Origin: Anaerolineae bacterium | GTDB lineage: Bacteria; Chloroflexota; Anaerolineae; Promineifilales; Promineifilaceae | Reading direction: 5' to 3' | DNA: 64,000 nucleotides | Assembly: GCA_030425205.1 (NCBI GenBank) | Contig: JAUIAP010000012.1 | Location: 1 to 64,000, forward strand | Shown here: one piece after another, positions 1 through 7,686 of the stretch | How the letters are laid out: each line of letters opens with the position of its first letter | How positions within the stretch are numbered: the stretch's first letter is position 1 | Position numbers and translations under genes: made by a program | Notes under the pieces: generated by a model | What the model was told of the DNA's origin: nothing | What the model saw: the letters and a program-made list of their open reading frames with translations, nothing else | Database searches by the model: none

Positions 1-956
1 CGCTTGTGAACGTAAGAATTGCCCCCGTCAACGACCCACCCGTCCCCTTCACCGACTTGATTAGCGTCGAGGTCGAGTCAGAAGTCAGCACCATCTCGCC
101 ATTGATTGACGATTACGATGCTGATCTCGACACGCTGACCGCATCGCTGGCGACACGGGCGACCACACCTGCTGGCGGCACGGTGATCGATAATGGGGAC
201 AACACATTCAGCTACACCGCGCCACCAAACGGCTACACTGGCCCTGACAGCTTTGCCATCTCGGTCAGCGATGGTACAGCGGCGGTCGCCAGCACAGTCC
301 AAATCGAAGTCGTCGCACAGACAGGCTACGATTGGGGTGACGCGCCACAGTTCCCGCCACAAACGGGCGTGGGTTATCCCACATCGAGCAGCTACGACGG
401 CGCACGCCACCTGATCGGCGGCCCCTACTTTGGACAGAGCGTGGACAGCGAGGCAGAAGGGGTTCCCAACGCAGATGCGCTAGGGGATGACAGCTCAAAC
501 GGCAACGATGAAGACGGTATCACCCTCAGTACGGCCGTGCGCGGCGCGACGATGCAGGTGACGGTCGAAGTCAACGGCGTGAGCGGCGGCGCGGTGATCG
601 ACGGTTGGATCGACTGGGATCAGAACCGCCACTGGTATGCAGCCGATCGTATCTTGAATGAAACCGTTACAAATGGGACGCACGTCTTCAATGTAGCCGT
701 GCCAATCGATGCTGTAGCAGGTGAGACGTTTGCCCGTTTCCGCATCAGCAGCGCGGGTGGCTTGAGCGAGACAGGTGCGGCGGCCGATGGTGAGGTGGAG
801 GATTACGCCTTGACCATTTTTAGCCAACCTCCAACCTCTGTCAGCGACAGTACGCTGTCAGTTGCAACAGCACGCCCCCTCATGGTGCTGGCAGTTGCAC
901 TGTTTGTGGCAACATTGCTGACTGTGGTATTACGGCGATCACAAGTAAGCGGGTGA
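1..956 (+). CDS. C-terminal part of a GEVED-domain surface protein (5' partial)
   Basis: The reading frame is open from the window edge (codons begin at base 3), so this is the tail of a longer protein; the GTG at base 6 is not a credible start. It opens inside a cadherin/VCBS-like Ig repeat (residues APVNDPPVP, then a beta-rich stretch ending SVSDGTAAVAS). A GEVED domain follows, from DWGDAP near residue 110 to GEVEDYALTI near 270, a module common in secreted proteins of Bacteroidetes, Planctomycetes and Chloroflexota. It ends with a hydrophobic helix (LMVLAVALFVATLLTVVL) and RR, consistent with a C-terminal membrane anchor facing outward. The product is most likely a cell-surface adhesin or matrix protein; substrate and partners cannot be told from this piece. 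Confidence 0.85.
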   Translation, partial: LVNVRIAPVNDPPVPFTDLISVEVESEVSTISPLIDDYDADLDTLTASLATRATTPAGGTVIDNGDNTFSYTAPPNGYTGPDSFAISVSDGTAAVASTVQIEVVAQTGYDWGDAPQFPPQTGVGYPTSSSYDGARHLIGGPYFGQSVDSEAEGVPNADALGDDSSNGNDEDGITLSTAVRGATMQVTVEVNGVSGGAVIDGWIDWDQNRHWYAADRILNETVTNGTHVFNVAVPIDAVAGETFARFRISSAGGLSETGAAADGEVEDYALTIFSQPPTSVSDSTLSVATARPLMVLAVALFVATLLTVVLRRSQVSG

Positions 957-1000
957 GTACGATCGTCTTCTGAGCTTTGAGGTATTTGACTTTTACAACC

Positions 1001-1038
1001 TGCGATAACTCCAACGAAATCATCATGGAGTTATCGCA
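1001..1038. terminator. Hairpin between convergent genes
   Basis: A perfect 13-bp inverted repeat (TGCGATAACTCCA at 1001-1013 and its complement at 1026-1038) with a 12-nt loop sits between the converging surface-protein gene and cbiO. It is well placed as a two-way terminator, but neither side has a clear T run, so this is by position and structure only. Confidence 0.55.
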
Positions 1039-1061
1039 TTGGTGATGTAAATCGGCCGAAA

Positions 1062-1814
1062 TCAATGCCCATGCGGCGGCAGTGGCTCTTCGACATGGAT
1101 ATGTGGGCGCAAGGAGTGTGGTACTTCGAGACCATGCTCCTCCATAAGTACATCGTTGCCCATTATCTCAATCGGTTCGCCATCTGCCACAATCTGCCCC
1201 GCATCGAGCAGCAGCACGCGCTCACACACCTCCAAGACCAGCTCTAAATCATGCGATGAGACGAGCAGCGTTTCTGCGCTGTCGGTCATAAAGCTGATCA
1301 GGCGACGACGGGCGCGAATGTCGAGATTTGCGCTCGGTTCGTCGTAGATGATGAGACGGGGGCGCATCGCCTGCACGCCCGCAATCGCCACCATGCGCTT
1401 TTGACCGCCAGAGAGATGATGTGGCGCGCGGTCGGCAAATTCGCTGATGCCCGTCAACGCAAGCGCATGATCGACACGCGCCTTGACCTCTTCAGGCGGC
1501 AACCCCATATTGAGTGGTCCAAACGCGATGTCGTCGCGCACCGATGGCGAGAAAAGCTGATCGTCGGGATACTGAAAAACAAGACCGACATCGGGGTGAA
1601 ACTGCCCTGCCTTAACGGTTGTGCCAAACAGATCAATCGTGCCGCTCGTTGGTTTGAGCACACCACAGACTGAGTGAAAAAGCGTCGTTTTGCCGACTCC
1701 GTTGGGGCCAATCAAGCCGACGCGCTCGCCGACATTGATGTTGAGCGAGATGCCGCGTAGGACTTGTGCTTCGGGATAGGCGAAGTGGAGATCGGTGATG
1801 TTGAGTGCAGTCAT
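1062..1814 (-). CDS. cbiO: ECF transporter ATP-binding subunit (CbiO/NikO type)
   Basis: ATPase of an energy-coupling-factor importer, probably for Ni2+ or Co2+ judging by its neighbours. In the 250-residue protein the Walker A is GPNGVGKTT at 36-44, the Q-loop glutamine is in FQYPDDQ near 81 (the FQ-P-DQ form is typical of ECF ATPases), the signature is LSGGQ at 134-138, Walker B is LIIYDEP at 154-160 and the switch histidine is in SSHDL near 188. I start at the ATG at 1814 because MTALNITDLHF is the usual family N-terminus; the longer frame starting at 1877 would overlap cbiQ by 28 bp. It is the last gene of a minus-strand operon. The histidine-rich C-terminus (HIHVEEPLPPHGH) could bind metal, which is an inference. 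Confidence 0.93.
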   Translation of the reverse strand: MTALNITDLHFAYPEAQVLRGISLNINVGERVGLIGPNGVGKTTLFHSVCGVLKPTSGTIDLFGTTVKAGQFHPDVGLVFQYPDDQLFSPSVRDDIAFGPLNMGLPPEEVKARVDHALALTGISEFADRAPHHLSGGQKRMVAIAGVQAMRPRLIIYDEPSANLDIRARRRLISFMTDSAETLLVSSHDLELVLEVCERVLLLDAGQIVADGEPIEIMGNDVLMEEHGLEVPHSLRPHIHVEEPLPPHGH

Positions 1815-1849
1815 AGTGAGATAGCGAGGGTCAGAAACAGCGTGGCTGT

Positions 1850-2620
1850 TTACGACATCAGGTACTGGGCGACCCAAAAGAGGATCGCAACGACGACGCT
1901 GGCGAGCAGTTTGAAAGTGTCTGTTTGTGTGGCGGCAAAGGTGTTCGCTTGTTGGATCTGCACCGCGCCATAACCGCGCAGCACCATCGCCTTGTAAACG
2001 CGCTCCGACTGCTCATAGCTCCGCACGATCATGTGACCGAGCAGTGACGTGAGCGTGTTGAGGCTGTTTAGGGAGAAATTCGGCCGAAATCCACGCATCC
2101 GCGCCGCCGTCCGCATCGTCTGAAAATAGGTCGAAATCTCAAACAGATAGCGGTATGTGAGCAGCACCATGTCGGCCAAAATATCGGGAAAGCGCAACGC
2201 ACGCATCGCCTTAATCGTATTGATAAAGCTATCTGTGCCAAATAGCACAATCGCCAGCGTCAAAATGCAAAAGAAGCGCACCGCCACAACCGCCGCCTGC
2301 TCAAGCCCTTCCTGTCGAATGTCAAAGGGGCCAACTGAGGCCAGAATCGTTTCCCCCGCGACAAATGGTAAAAAGATGACGAGAAATAGAATAAAAAAGC
2401 CGGGAAACTCCAGCCGATGACGCAAAAAGCGCCACGGCAGCGTTGTTGAGCGATACAGCAGCAGTGTGATCGCCAGCATGGGGATTAGCAAGATAATGTT
2501 GGAGACAGTCGCAAACGCGAAAATTACAAACAGCAGACCGACCAACTTGAAGCGTCCATCCCATGCGTGAATGGGAGAGTGCAAGTCGGCGTGTTCATCG
2601 AGACGATGTGAAGAACTCAT
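1850..2620 (-). CDS. cbiQ: ECF transporter transmembrane T subunit (CbiQ/NikQ type)
   Basis: Membrane coupling subunit of the ECF importer. The 256-residue protein begins MSSSHRLDEHADLHSPIH, matching the family pattern in which a short cytoplasmic N-terminus precedes the first helix. About five hydrophobic segments follow. Two basic Gly-containing coupling motifs that contact the ATPase grooves are visible: ARMRGF near residue 175 and VLRGYG near 213. The ATG at 2620 is preferred over the one at 2680 because the extra 20 residues overlap cbiM and are not family-like. The gene lies 35 bp upstream of cbiO and 63 bp downstream of cbiM in the direction of transcription. Confidence 0.92.
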   Translation of the reverse strand: MSSSHRLDEHADLHSPIHAWDGRFKLVGLLFVIFAFATVSNIILLIPMLAITLLLYRSTTLPWRFLRHRLEFPGFFILFLVIFLPFVAGETILASVGPFDIRQEGLEQAAVVAVRFFCILTLAIVLFGTDSFINTIKAMRALRFPDILADMVLLTYRYLFEISTYFQTMRTAARMRGFRPNFSLNSLNTLTSLLGHMIVRSYEQSERVYKAMVLRGYGAVQIQQANTFAATQTDTFKLLASVVVAILFWVAQYLMS

Positions 2621-2683
2621 GGTGCAGTAGGAGTGAGCAGTGAACGGCGCGTCGTGAACGATTTGCCGTGCACTGATCACTCG

Positions 2684-3358
2684 TTAATCGGCCGATCCCC
2701 ACTTCATTTTTGGCACAAAGCCCAAAATTTCGGGACGCACGCGCATCAGATAGCCGACAAGCAATGCCGTGATAACCCCTTCGATCAGGGCAATCGGCAA
2801 ATGCCAAATCGAGAGAGCCGTAATCGCCGCCTGCTCCTGCGCCACGTCCATCGCGCTTGGAATCGAGCCAATCATCAGCGTATAGAACGCCAGCACCGCC
2901 AACGCAACCCCAACAAATCCCGCGATAAATGCGGCAACCTGTAGCGGGCGAACGCCGACATCTTTGCGCCGTCGCACCGTCTGGAAGATGGCGTGCGCGA
3001 TCAGAGCGGGAACACCCATAATGGTGGCGTTGACGCCGAGCGACGTGATGCCGCCGTGACCAAACACGAGAAACTGCAAAATCAGGCCGACCAAAATCGC
3101 GGGGTACGCATACCAGCCCAAGACAACCCCCATCAATCCGCACAGGATCAGGTGAATGCTCGTCGCGGGCGGCGGTGCGGGAAAGCGGATGGTTGAGGCG
3201 ATAAAAAAGGCGGCCGTCATCAACGCCGCTTTTGGAATCGCAGCACGTGGGTCTTCTTCTTGGTTAATTTTTCGCAGCGCAAGCGCAGTGACGCCGACTG
3301 TGACAACGTAGCCACCTGCAAGAACGGCGGCGGGTAAAAATCCATCTGGAACGTGCAT
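2684..3358 (-). CDS. cbiM: ECF transporter substrate-binding S subunit (CbiM/NikM type)
   Basis: Metal-specific S component for Ni/Co. The chosen start at 3358 gives MHVPDGFLP, the conserved family N-terminus in which the free amino group and His2 coordinate the metal ion; the longer frame from 3439 would destroy this site and runs through repeat DNA. A second histidine region (SIHLILCG, FGHGGIT) and IWHLPIALIEG fit the CbiM family. Seven or so hydrophobic segments are present in 224 residues. The last codons include a TCGGCCGA copy (2688). Sequence alone does not separate nickel from cobalt. Confidence 0.94.
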   Translation of the reverse strand: MHVPDGFLPAAVLAGGYVVTVGVTALALRKINQEEDPRAAIPKAALMTAAFFIASTIRFPAPPPATSIHLILCGLMGVVLGWYAYPAILVGLILQFLVFGHGGITSLGVNATIMGVPALIAHAIFQTVRRRKDVGVRPLQVAAFIAGFVGVALAVLAFYTLMIGSIPSAMDVAQEQAAITALSIWHLPIALIEGVITALLVGYLMRVRPEILGFVPKMKWGSAD

Positions 3359-3412
3359 GATAAAGTTGCAAGTTGCGAGTTGCAAGTTGCAGATAAACGA
3401 GACAAAAGCATA

Positions 3413-3454
3413 AAGAAGTAAAGCGTAATGAGCACACATTACGCTTTACTTCTT
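3413..3454. repeat. Large hairpin (18-bp arms) and adjoining AGTTGC repeats
   Basis: Perfect 18-bp arms at 3413-3430 and 3437-3454 enclose a 6-nt loop in the gap upstream of cbiM. Directly beside it (3364-3390) is a slippage-type run of GTTGCAAGTTGCGAGTTGC. Similar paired short repeats recur at 9446-9753, 38671-38758, 40780-40818 and 60241-60297, so this is probably a repeat-derived structure that may act as a partial terminator inside the operon. Confidence 0.7.
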
Positions 3455-3540
3455 ACGTTAAACCAGTGAAATCCAAAAAAAGTTAATGGGCGATGGGTTC
3501 GGTTTATCGTCCGTTGTCACCCCATTTCCCTTCTAATCTA

Positions 3541-3987
3541 CTAAGCCGCAGGTTTTTTCTGTGTGCGGCTGAAGTAGAGCGCAACGCCCCCTAGTAGCGC
3601 AATCACAACGATTGCGAGGAGCGAGCGCGGAATTGCGGCAACTCGTCCGCCTTGTGGCAAAATGTCGCCACTGTCCGTCACTGGAATGCGAATAATTTCC
3701 CCATGCGATGCAACGCGCACTGTCACGTCCCATGTGCCAGAAATATCGGTGTCGATGTCAAAGCTAAACCGCCCTTCTTCATCAGTCGTGCCGCGCAGAT
3801 AGACAGTCTCCGGATCGTTGGGAGCGTAGACAATCACCTGCGCCTCTGCCATCGGCTCCTTGTCGTCAAACAGCGCGACCATCGCCACCGTTGCGCCCGT
3901 CGCTGTGTAAGTGATCGCCGTGCCGTGCGCGGCAGCGGGTGCAACAACGAAGAAGGTGATGAGCAGTGCCAGCAGCAGTCGTTTCAT
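3541..3987 (-). CDS. NikL/CbiL-like extracytoplasmic accessory protein of the metal importer
   Basis: A 148-residue exported protein. It has a signal peptide (MKRLLLALLITFFVVAPAAAHG), a carboxypeptidase-regulatory/Ig-like beta domain (TDEEGRFSFDIDTDISGTWDVTV around 68-92) and a C-terminal membrane helix (SLLAIVVIALLGGVALYF) with a basic tail. This layout matches the NikL/CbiL small proteins found with CbiM-type ECF systems, where they are thought to assist metal delivery. After signal cleavage the mature N-terminus would begin close to HGTAI, another possible metal ligand. Its ATG shares one base with the TAA of the upstream lipoprotein gene (TAATG), indicating coupled translation. Confidence 0.75.
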   Translation of the reverse strand: MKRLLLALLITFFVVAPAAAHGTAITYTATGATVAMVALFDDKEPMAEAQVIVYAPNDPETVYLRGTTDEEGRFSFDIDTDISGTWDVTVRVASHGEIIRIPVTDSGDILPQGGRVAAIPRSLLAIVVIALLGGVALYFSRTQKKPAA

Positions 3988-4787
3988 TATTTCTCAGCCG
4001 TGAAGCCGCCAAACTCCATTTCGTAGCAGTGGCCTTCACCGACATGTCCAAGCGTAGCGAGCGTGTCCATCAGCGTCTCGTAATCTTCGGCCGATAACAT
4101 CCCTTCCAACTCGCTCTGTGTTGCCGTTAGTTCACCGCCATTTGCCGCGTCGGCCAGCGGTTGGAAACCGAGTGCGCCGACGTTCAGGCTGTCATCCATG
4201 GGCGAATCTGCATCTCCAAAAACGTGGTCAAAGTGGAATGTCAGTTCGACATCACCCGTGCCGTCTGCGTTGACAAATCCCTTGCGTCCGTCACCGACAT
4301 ATTCGCCACAGGCGTAGGCAAAATCTTGTTCAATCGTCATGTCAAACGGAACGGTCGCGCCATCTTTTTGGGCGGTTCCAACGAGTCGGACGCTGCCATT
4401 TTCGGCCGATCCGTTCATCGTCCAACTGACGGCGTTGTACTGTCCGACAGTAGCATCTTCCAATGTTGCCAACAGGATGGGATCGGCCGATGCGTCACCT
4501 TCAGCAAGGTCAACCGTTTGTGACCCAATAGACAAACTATCGCCATCAGGCATTTCACCCGTCGCTGCATCAAATGCAGGGTCCGTGCGATACGCCGTCA
4601 CGTCCTCCAGTGAGACGAAGACGTTTTCAAAATCGATCTGCCAGCCATCTTTTGAGACGAATCCGTTGCGCACAAAATCCTCACCGTTGGCGCGTATTTC
4701 GAGCGTGCCAGTCTCTTCGGCCGCATTAGAACAAGCTACCAGCACGTAAAGTAAAATCAAAAGTAGGAAGAAAAAACTCTTTTTCAT
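3987..4787 (-). CDS. Lipoprotein of the metal-importer operon, function unknown
   Basis: A 266-residue secreted lipoprotein: signal MKKSFFFLLLILLYVLVACSN with lipobox LVAC at 14-17. The mature part is acidic, contains one conserved-looking Cys pair (YACGEY near 160 and GHCYEME near the end) and many Asp/Glu, but I do not recognise a named domain. A TGTLEIRANGEDF opening and FHFDHVFGD stretch suggest a beta-sandwich binding protein. Its position as first gene of the operon downstream of a Fur-family regulator suggests a metal capture role, which is inference. An alternative ATG at 4820 adds 11 residues (MRLQKKAITNI) before the signal peptide; I prefer 4787 for signal-peptide geometry, although no strong ribosome-binding site is visible for either. 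Confidence 0.7.
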   Translation of the reverse strand: MKKSFFFLLLILLYVLVACSNAAEETGTLEIRANGEDFVRNGFVSKDGWQIDFENVFVSLEDVTAYRTDPAFDAATGEMPDGDSLSIGSQTVDLAEGDASADPILLATLEDATVGQYNAVSWTMNGSAENGSVRLVGTAQKDGATVPFDMTIEQDFAYACGEYVGDGRKGFVNADGTGDVELTFHFDHVFGDADSPMDDSLNVGALGFQPLADAANGGELTATQSELEGMLSAEDYETLMDTLATLGHVGEGHCYEMEFGGFTAEK

Positions 4788-4793
4788 AATATT

Positions 4794-4802
4794 GGTTATT
4801 GC
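4794..4802. promoter_or_regulatory. Candidate Fur-family half-site in front of the metal operon
   Basis: The 9-mer GGTTATTGC (plus strand) lies 7-15 nt upstream of the lipoprotein start and recurs at 5338-5346 within a perfect inverted repeat upstream of the fur gene. This shared half-site could be a metal-regulator operator. The match is short, so the call is tentative. Confidence 0.3.
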
Positions 4803-4865
4803 CTTCTTTTGCAATCGCAAATGCAGATGGCGTCTAGCGATGAATTTCAGTCGTTTAATTACAGT

Positions 4866-5309
4866 TTAGCTTGAAGGGGATTTCCTACAGCGCGCACACA
4901 ATCCACGAAATGTGATGTGATTCATCTCAATGTGAAAGTCGTGTGTAACAGCCATTTGTTTGTAAAACTGCGCCAATTCCATATGGTCAATTTCAATTGA
5001 CTGACCGCAATCTGTACACGTTAAATGATGATGCAGGTCGTTTTCTGCCATTTCGTAACCAAGCTTGCCGTTGCCCAAGTGGGTTTCAGTCAAAATTTTC
5101 TGCTCAGTTAAAAATTGCAGGTTGCGATAGACCGTCGTCAGATTGAGTGCAGACGTGCGTTCTTGAACCCGTTGGTAAACAATATCTGGCGTAACGTGCC
5201 CACCGATCTCGCAAACAGCGTCCAGAATGAATTGCCGCTGTGGAGTTAGTCGATAGCCGTTATGTCGTAGTTGCTGGGCGATATGGTCAGTATTATGGCT
5301 CACAGGCAA
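4866..5309 (-). CDS. Fur-family metal-responsive transcriptional repressor
   Basis: A 147-residue Fur/Zur/Nur/PerR-type regulator. The N-terminal winged helix is visible (RLTPQRQFILDAV near 20-32; TTVYRNLQFL near 59-68), followed by the dimerisation domain with the metal cluster HHHLTC and two CxxC pairs (CTDC near 98 and CARC near 140) that normally hold structural zinc. The subfamily cannot be fixed from the sequence; because the next operon encodes a CbiM-type importer, nickel or cobalt control (Nur-like) is the leading guess, zinc the alternative. It lies 78 bp upstream of that operon in the same orientation. Confidence 0.9.
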   Translation of the reverse strand: MPVSHNTDHIAQQLRHNGYRLTPQRQFILDAVCEIGGHVTPDIVYQRVQERTSALNLTTVYRNLQFLTEQKILTETHLGNGKLGYEMAENDLHHHLTCTDCGQSIEIDHMELAQFYKQMAVTHDFHIEMNHITFRGLCARCRKSPSS

Positions 5310-5329
5310 GAGTCTATTGCAAACTTTTT

Positions 5330-5345
5330 CAATAACAGGTTATTG
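5330..5345. promoter_or_regulatory. Inverted repeat upstream of fur (possible autoregulatory operator)
   Basis: CAATAAC-AG-GTTATTG is a perfect 7-2-7 inverted repeat 21-36 nt upstream of the fur start codon. Size, AT-richness and place resemble Fur-family boxes. One arm is shared with the site at 4794-4802. Confidence 0.45.
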
Positions 5346-5420
5346 CAGTAACGTCTTACAGTACGTTAACAGAATGACAGCGGCGTTTTGAGACAAAACA
5401 CACGTTATTTGAGATTCCTT

Positions 5421-5448
5421 AATACGAATTTTACAAATAGTTCGTATT
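5421..5448. terminator. Inverted repeat downstream of hppD
   Basis: Eight-bp arms AATACGAA (5421-5428) and TTCGTATT (5441-5448) follow the hppD stop codon at 5472. It may end hppD transcription or be a second regulatory site upstream of fur. There is no T run, so confidence is low. Confidence 0.35.
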
Positions 5449-5471
5449 TGGGAGGATGCCAATCGAACTGT

Positions 5472-6560
5472 TTACAGGTTACCTCGTCGCTCTTGCTCTC
5501 GTTCCAGTGCTTCAAAGAGGGCTTTGAAGTTTCCTGCGCCAAAGCCGCGTGAACCGTGCCGTTCGATCACCTCAAAAAAGAGCGTCGGCCGATCTCCCAC
5601 AGGCTGTGTGAAAATTTGCAGCAGATACCCTTCCTCATCCCGATCAACCAAAATACCTAGCTCAGCCAACGCCTCGATCGATTCATCGATCTCTCCAACG
5701 CGCTCGCTCAGGTTTTCATAATAGCTGGCGGGAACGCGCAGAAATTCACAGCCGTTTTCACGCAAGGCCCGCACGGTGGCGATCATGTCGCTGGTGGCGA
5801 GTGCCAAATGCTGCACGCCAGCGCCGTAATAGTAGTCGAGGTACTCTTGGATTTGCGATTTGCGCTTGCCCTGCGCAGGTTCGTTGATCGGAAACTTGAT
5901 TTTACCGTTACCGTTTTGCATCACTTTTGACATGAGCGCAGAGTACTCTGTTGCAACATCTGCTTCGTCAAAGTGCGCCAACTGTTCAAAGCCCATCGTG
6001 TTCGCAAAAAATTCAACCCAGCGTTCCATCGCACCGAGTTCGACATTGCCCACGATATGATCGAGTGTGGCAAGACCAGTGGCGCGGCTAGGGGGGCGAT
6101 TTTTCGGCCGAAAACCCACCGCAAACACGCCGCTATACGCCGACCGATCCACAAACTTAAGCAACGTTTCACCATAGCAGCGAATCGCCGCCGTTCGCAA
6201 CGTGCCGTTTTCGTCGTGTGCCTCTGTGGGCAGGAATGCGCCCGTCGCGCCCCGTGTCGTCGCCAGCCTGTACGCTACTTCCACGTCTGGCACATCCAGC
6301 GCAATCACACGCACGCCGTCCCCATGCAGATGGACGTGTCGCGCCACCACATCATCTGGCGTGAGCGCACTGGTCAGCACAAAGCGCAGTTCGCCCTGCT
6401 CTAAAACGTAGGATGTGTGGGTTCGAATACCCGTTTCAAGACCGCTGTATGCGACCTGCGTAAAGCCAAAAACGCTGCGGTAAAAATGCGCCGCCTGTTT
6501 TGCGTTGCCCACATAAAATTCGCAGTGGTCAATGCGATTAATCGGAAAAGAGTCGCTCAT
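5472..6560 (-). CDS. hppD: 4-hydroxyphenylpyruvate dioxygenase
   Basis: Converts 4-hydroxyphenylpyruvate and O2 to homogentisate and CO2 with non-haem Fe(II). The 362-residue length is normal for the family. The iron ligands are visible: His168 in LDHIVGN, His251 in GVQHLAL and Glu330 in FFEVIERHG. The C-terminal helix that closes the active site (GFGAGNFKALFEALE) is intact. It is transcribed away from a set of plus-strand genes that use homogentisate to make a prenylated quinone, so its role here is probably biosynthetic and not only tyrosine breakdown; no homogentisate dioxygenase is in the window. It carries three TCGGCCGA-related sites (5585 and 6104 are exact). Confidence 0.96.
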   Translation of the reverse strand: MSDSFPINRIDHCEFYVGNAKQAAHFYRSVFGFTQVAYSGLETGIRTHTSYVLEQGELRFVLTSALTPDDVVARHVHLHGDGVRVIALDVPDVEVAYRLATTRGATGAFLPTEAHDENGTLRTAAIRCYGETLLKFVDRSAYSGVFAVGFRPKNRPPSRATGLATLDHIVGNVELGAMERWVEFFANTMGFEQLAHFDEADVATEYSALMSKVMQNGNGKIKFPINEPAQGKRKSQIQEYLDYYYGAGVQHLALATSDMIATVRALRENGCEFLRVPASYYENLSERVGEIDESIEALAELGILVDRDEEGYLLQIFTQPVGDRPTLFFEVIERHGSRGFGAGNFKALFEALEREQERRGNL

Positions 6561-6768
6561 TGTTTTGCCTTATTATCCGTCGTGACAGAATGTACACGTT
6601 ATAGTTTTGCAATCCTCACTTTTTCAGTCGACCCTCCCTATCCGAATTGACGTGTTGCATATAGCTTTGGCAAATAGCACGTTGGTGAGGCAGGCAGTTG
6701 ATTGTTGCCCAGTCACAGCTTTGCTACGATGCGCACTCACGATAAATTGGCTGAAATGGAGATCAAAT

Positions 6769-7686
6769 ATGCGCTATATTCAACACAAGCGGGAGGCACA
6801 GTGGTTTTATCGCTTTCTCTCAATATTCTATGATGATTACGTCAATCCATTTTTCTGGACGGAGCGGATGCGCGACGAGACGCTCGCGCTTGCCGACTGG
6901 CCGCGCCGCGACCTAAAGACGATTGACGTGGGCTCTGGCACTGGCTTCACAACGGTTGGCATCACAAAATACGTCAACGCCGCCAACATTACCTGTGTCG
7001 ATCAATCGCCGCACCAGATGGCAAAAGCAAAGGCAAAGCCAGCATTGCAGGCATGTACTTTTCGGCTGGGGGATGCGGAAGACCTGCCCGCCGAGACGGA
7101 TAGCTTTGATCGCTATGTATCGGCTGGCAGCATCGAGTATTGGCCTGAGCCACAGCGCGGCGTTGCAGAAGCGTATCGCGTGATTAAGCCGGGTGGTCAG
7201 GCACTGCTGATTGGGCCACTTCGGCCGAAAAATCCCTTCGCCCGCTGGGTCGCCGATACGTGGATGCTCTTCCCCGAAGTAGCAGAGTACGAAAAGTGGT
7301 ATCGTGACGCAGGTTTCACCGATATTCGCATGACATTTTCGCGCCCGTCGTGGGTTGCCAAAGAGCAGTACGGCATTGCCATCGTTGGCACAAAACCTGA
7401 GGCGGGACGCTCTTCCGTCAACTTGCCGCCGCGCAAAAAAGAGAGCCGTGATGAAACACATTCGCTCGGTCGCACGCTTACGGGTGTTGGACGTCTAATC
7501 GCTGGCTCAACCATCGGCGGTCTGTTCATCCCGATGGCGTTGATCGGCTATGTCAACCAGATTTGGCTCAAAATGACGGGGCGGCCATCGAACAAACTTG
7601 AGCCGTTGACTCCCGCCCAGCGTAATGCGCTGTTGGCGATTGGTAGCGTTGTGGTTTGGAAAATTTTCGGCCGAAAAAAGAAATAA
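6769..7686 (+). CDS. VTE3-like MPBQ/MSBQ-type methyltransferase
   Basis: A SAM-dependent methyltransferase that in plants methylates 2-methyl-6-phytyl- or solanesyl-benzoquinol in tocopherol and plastoquinone synthesis. The 305-residue protein matches the remembered plant VTE3 pattern closely: MRYIQHKREAQWFYRFLSI at the start, DVGSGTGFTT (SAM motif I, 53-62), DQSPHQMAKAK near 78-88, GDAEDLP near 101-107, DRYVSAGSIEYWPEPQRG near 114-131 and WMLFP near 165. As in the plant enzyme there is a C-terminal extension with one membrane helix (about 243-275). The start at 6769 follows GGAG by 8 nt. It is followed by the VTE4-like gene with a TAATG overlap and diverges from hppD. Confidence 0.88.
   Translation: MRYIQHKREAQWFYRFLSIFYDDYVNPFFWTERMRDETLALADWPRRDLKTIDVGSGTGFTTVGITKYVNAANITCVDQSPHQMAKAKAKPALQACTFRLGDAEDLPAETDSFDRYVSAGSIEYWPEPQRGVAEAYRVIKPGGQALLIGPLRPKNPFARWVADTWMLFPEVAEYEKWYRDAGFTDIRMTFSRPSWVAKEQYGIAIVGTKPEAGRSSVNLPPRKKESRDETHSLGRTLTGVGRLIAGSTIGGLFIPMALIGYVNQIWLKMTGRPSNKLEPLTPAQRNALLAIGSVVVWKIFGRKKK

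Noticed and set aside
6410-6432. tRNA T-loop-like GGTTCGAATACCC
   Set aside because: It is inside hppD and no acceptor stem or anticodon arm surrounds it. No tRNA was found in the window.
6640-6680. TTGACG box as promoter for the VTE3-like gene
   Set aside because: No acceptable -10 element at 16-18 bp spacing.
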